NCBI GenBank assembly: GCA_913055925.1
Contig: CAJXLH010000151.1
Span: 1 to 6,766, forward strand
From: an uncultured Maritalea sp.
GTDB taxonomy: Bacteria; Pseudomonadota; Alphaproteobacteria; Rhizobiales; Devosiaceae
Reading direction: 5' to 3'
Length of the DNA: 6,766 nt
Shown here: positions 5,134 to 6,766 of the stretch, piece by piece
Layout of the letters: each line of letters opens with the position of its first letter
How positions within the stretch are numbered: position 1 is the first letter of the stretch
The notes under the pieces: model-generated
The model's database searches: none
What the model was told of the DNA's origin: nothing
Seen by the model: only the letters and a program-made list of their open reading frames with translations
Position numbers and translations under genes: made by a program

Positions 5134-6156
5134 ATGAAGAAACAACTCGTAACACTCGCTCTTGGGGCAGCGCTGGGTTTGACCGGCACAGCTGCATTCG
5201 CGGACACATTGGAAGACGTAAAAGCAAAAGGCTTCCTTCAGTGTGGCGTATCACCAAGCACACCAGGTTTTGCTGCACCAGACAGCAACAACGAATGGGC
5301 TGGCTTGGACGTAGACTTCTGTCGCGCTATGGCTGCAGCGATCTTTGATGATCCGCAAGCTGTTCGCTTCACACCACTTACATCTAAAGAGCGTTTCACA
5401 GCGTTATCTTCAGGTGAAATTGACGTTCTTTCACGTACAACAACATGGACAATGAGCCGCGACACCAACCTTGGTATCGACTTTGCTGGCGTAACTTTCT
5501 ACGACGGTCAAGGCTTCATGGTGCGTAAAGACCTCGGTGTGTCATCAGCTTCTGAGCTTTCAGGCGCTGCGATCTGTATTGAAGCAGGTACAACAACTGA
5601 ATTGAACGCTGCTGACTACTTCTCTTCAAATGGCATGGAATACAACGCAGTTGTGTTCGAAGACCAAGACGAAGTTGTTAAAGCATATGACGATGGCCGT
5701 TGTGACGTGTTCACAACTGACTCATCTGCACTTGCTGCTGAGCGTCTTTCACTTGCAAACCCAGATGAGAACATGATCCTTCCAGAGATCATCTCAAAAG
5801 AGCCATTGGGCCCATCAGTTCGTCAGGGTGACGATCTATGGTTCAACATCACTCGTTGGGTATACTTCTCATTGATCGAAGCTGAAGAAGCTGGCGTTAG
5901 CCAAGCAAACGTTGACGAAATGCTCGGTTCAGAGAACCCAGGCGTTCGTCGTCTACTTGGCGTAGAAGGTGACTTCGGTACAGCAATCGGTCTTTCAACA
6001 GACTGGGCTTATAAAGTGATCAAGCACGTAGGTAACTACGGCGACATCTACGAGCGTCACGTTGGTGAAAACACACCAGTTGGCATCGCACGTGCAGGTT
6101 CTGTAAACGACCTATGGACACGCGGCGGCCTAATGTACGCTCCACCAGTTCGCTAA
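5134..6156 (+). CDS. aapJ: general L-amino acid ABC transporter, periplasmic binding protein
   Basis: The 340-residue protein is the binding component of the broad-range amino-acid importer AapJQMP (glutamate, aspartate, glutamine, histidine, leucine and others in rhizobia), of normal length. It has an N-terminal Sec signal peptide with MKKQ, a hydrophobic core and a likely cut after A23 (AFA, then DT). Family marks in the mature part are FLQCGVSPSTPGF at 34-46, GLDVDFCRAMAAAIF at 57-71, SRTTTWTMSRD at 100-110, FYDGQGFMV at 122-130, AGTTTELNAADYF at 151-163 and DGRCDVFTTDSSAL at 187-200. Four cysteines (37, 63, 148, 190) could form disulphides in the periplasm. The start has AAGG (5123-5126) seven bases upstream. 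Arg codons are mostly CGT/CGC, with many ACA and TCA codons, suggesting selection for strong expression. It diverges from metC and is followed by a terminator, then aapQ. Confidence 0.96.
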   Translation: MKKQLVTLALGAALGLTGTAAFADTLEDVKAKGFLQCGVSPSTPGFAAPDSNNEWAGLDVDFCRAMAAAIFDDPQAVRFTPLTSKERFTALSSGEIDVLSRTTTWTMSRDTNLGIDFAGVTFYDGQGFMVRKDLGVSSASELSGAAICIEAGTTTELNAADYFSSNGMEYNAVVFEDQDEVVKAYDDGRCDVFTTDSSALAAERLSLANPDENMILPEIISKEPLGPSVRQGDDLWFNITRWVYFSLIEAEEAGVSQANVDEMLGSENPGVRRLLGVEGDFGTAIGLSTDWAYKVIKHVGNYGDIYERHVGENTPVGIARAGSVNDLWTRGGLMYAPPVR

Positions 6157-6171
6157 GCGAACTTAGGTTTG

Positions 6172-6207
6172 TGGCTCGGCGCTATTTGGTGCCGGGCCAT
6201 TTTTATT
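6172..6207 (+). terminator. intrinsic terminator or attenuator between aapJ and aapQ
   Basis: TGGCTCGGCGC (6172-6182) pairs with GTGCCGGGCCA (6189-6199) over 11 bp (two G-U pairs) around a six-base loop, followed by TTTTTATT. It begins 16 bases after the aapJ stop. Partial read-through would give far more aapJ than aapQ message, as expected for a periplasmic binding protein ahead of its membrane subunits. Confidence 0.9.
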
Positions 6208-6213
6208 AGGGGG

Positions 6214-6252
6214 AGGGCATTAGCCCTTATCTCTGGTCAATGAAACCAGAGA
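6214..6252 (+). other. two further stem-loops in the aapJ-aapQ spacer
   Basis: AGGGC/GCCCT (6214-6218 and 6223-6227) with loop ATTA is a small hairpin. TCTCTGGT/ACCAGAGA (6230-6237 and 6245-6252) is a perfect 8-bp stem with a seven-base loop. No T run follows either. They may stabilise the 5' end of a processed aapQ message or be regulatory sites; their function is unknown. Confidence 0.5.
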
Positions 6253-6282
6253 GACTACTCAACAAAAACAAACAGGGTAGCC

Positions 6283-6766
6283 ATGGCTAAAAGTCAGGAA
6301 CAGCTGCAGCAAAAGCGCAGCGCATCGTCATTGATATATGACCCACAGTTCCGATCATACGCTTTCCAGATATTGCTACTGGTTGGACTAGTTGTTTTTG
6401 CTTGGTGGATTTTTAACAACACTGTTACAAACCTTCAGGCTCAGAACAAAACAACTGGCTTCGACTTTCTGGGAACGACTTCGGGGTTTAATATCGGTTT
6501 CACGCTGATCGAATATGATCGTTCATCGACATACTTCGACGTATTCGTGGTCGGTATTCTAAATACACTACTTGTTGCCATAATCGGCATCGTACTTGCG
6601 ACAATTCTTGGATTTATTGTCGGCGTAGCGCGTCTTTCAAACAACTGGATTATTTCCACGTTGTGCGCGGTTTACATCGAAATCTTCCGGAATATCCCAC
6701 TGCTCTTGCAGCTTTTCTTCTGGTACTTCGCGGTTCTTAAAGCGATGCCGGCTGTAAAGCAGAGTT
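6283..6766 (+). CDS. aapQ: general L-amino acid ABC transporter, permease AapQ (partial, 3' end outside window)
   Basis: The first 161 codons of an inner-membrane permease of the polar amino-acid family (HisMQ/GlnP type) are present. The order after aapJ and the long N-terminal part before the transport domain identify AapQ, usually near 400 residues. A polar cytoplasmic N-terminus (1-25) carries SSLIYDPQFRSYAF. The first helix is at about 28-46. A periplasmic segment follows with NKTTGFDFLGTTSGFNIG, typical of AapQ/BztB. Helices start again at about 90-115, and FRNIPLLLQLFFWYF at 135-149 is the conserved R-N-x-P-L-L-x-Q family motif. The ATG at 6283 has AGGG (6274-6277) five bases upstream. 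With AapM it forms the membrane channel, driven by the ATPase AapP; both should follow outside the window. Confidence 0.93.
   Translation, partial: MAKSQEQLQQKRSASSLIYDPQFRSYAFQILLLVGLVVFAWWIFNNTVTNLQAQNKTTGFDFLGTTSGFNIGFTLIEYDRSSTYFDVFVVGILNTLLVAIIGIVLATILGFIVGVARLSNNWIISTLCAVYIEIFRNIPLLLQLFFWYFAVLKAMPAVKQS

Overview
The window looks like a chromosomal segment of an alphaproteobacterium, most likely a moderate-GC, possibly marine member of the Hyphomicrobiales (Rhizobiales). The main evidence is the metC/aapJ-aapQ neighbourhood (general L-amino-acid ABC transporter next to cystathionine beta-lyase) and an NDUFS4-type complex I accessory subunit, which is restricted to alphaproteobacteria and mitochondria. 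The genus cannot be fixed from the sequence alone.

Left part (1-2260). The window opens inside a minus-strand LuxR-family gene; only its autoinducer-binding domain is present. A perfect 8-bp inverted repeat lies in its promoter region. Next comes a compact minus-strand two-gene unit: a GlsB/YeaQ/YmgE stress membrane protein, then a 56-codon membrane protein, then a clear intrinsic terminator (645-672). A sigma-32-like promoter candidate precedes the unit. Diverging from it on the plus strand is a MalG-type sugar ABC permease with no ATPase, binding protein or partner permease in view. Its start overlaps a 15-codon ORF by ATGA, which could be the remains of a lost upstream gene.

Middle part (2300-3730). 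Three genes lie in series on the minus strand: tRNA-Pro(UGG), the NDUFS4-like subunit and tRNA-Arg(UCU). Both tRNAs encode CCA. On the plus strand follows a PAP2-family phosphatase with all three catalytic motifs. It converges on metC so tightly that both stop codons share one CTAG, and the metC terminator lies inside the PAP2 coding sequence.

Right part (3727-6766). metC (minus) and aapJ (plus) diverge from a 234-bp region. This holds an inverted repeat near metC and a structured aapJ leader with two hairpins. aapJ (periplasmic binding protein) is followed by an intrinsic terminator and two more hairpins, then aapQ (first permease), which runs off the window. The spacer structures fit the usual excess of binding protein over membrane subunits.

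No mobile element, CRISPR array, prophage gene or clearly new system is visible. The points most worth checking are the small membrane gene beside glsB, the orphan permease with its ATGA-overlapping ORF, the putative regulatory repeat in front of the LuxR gene, and the embedded terminator between PAP2 and metC.
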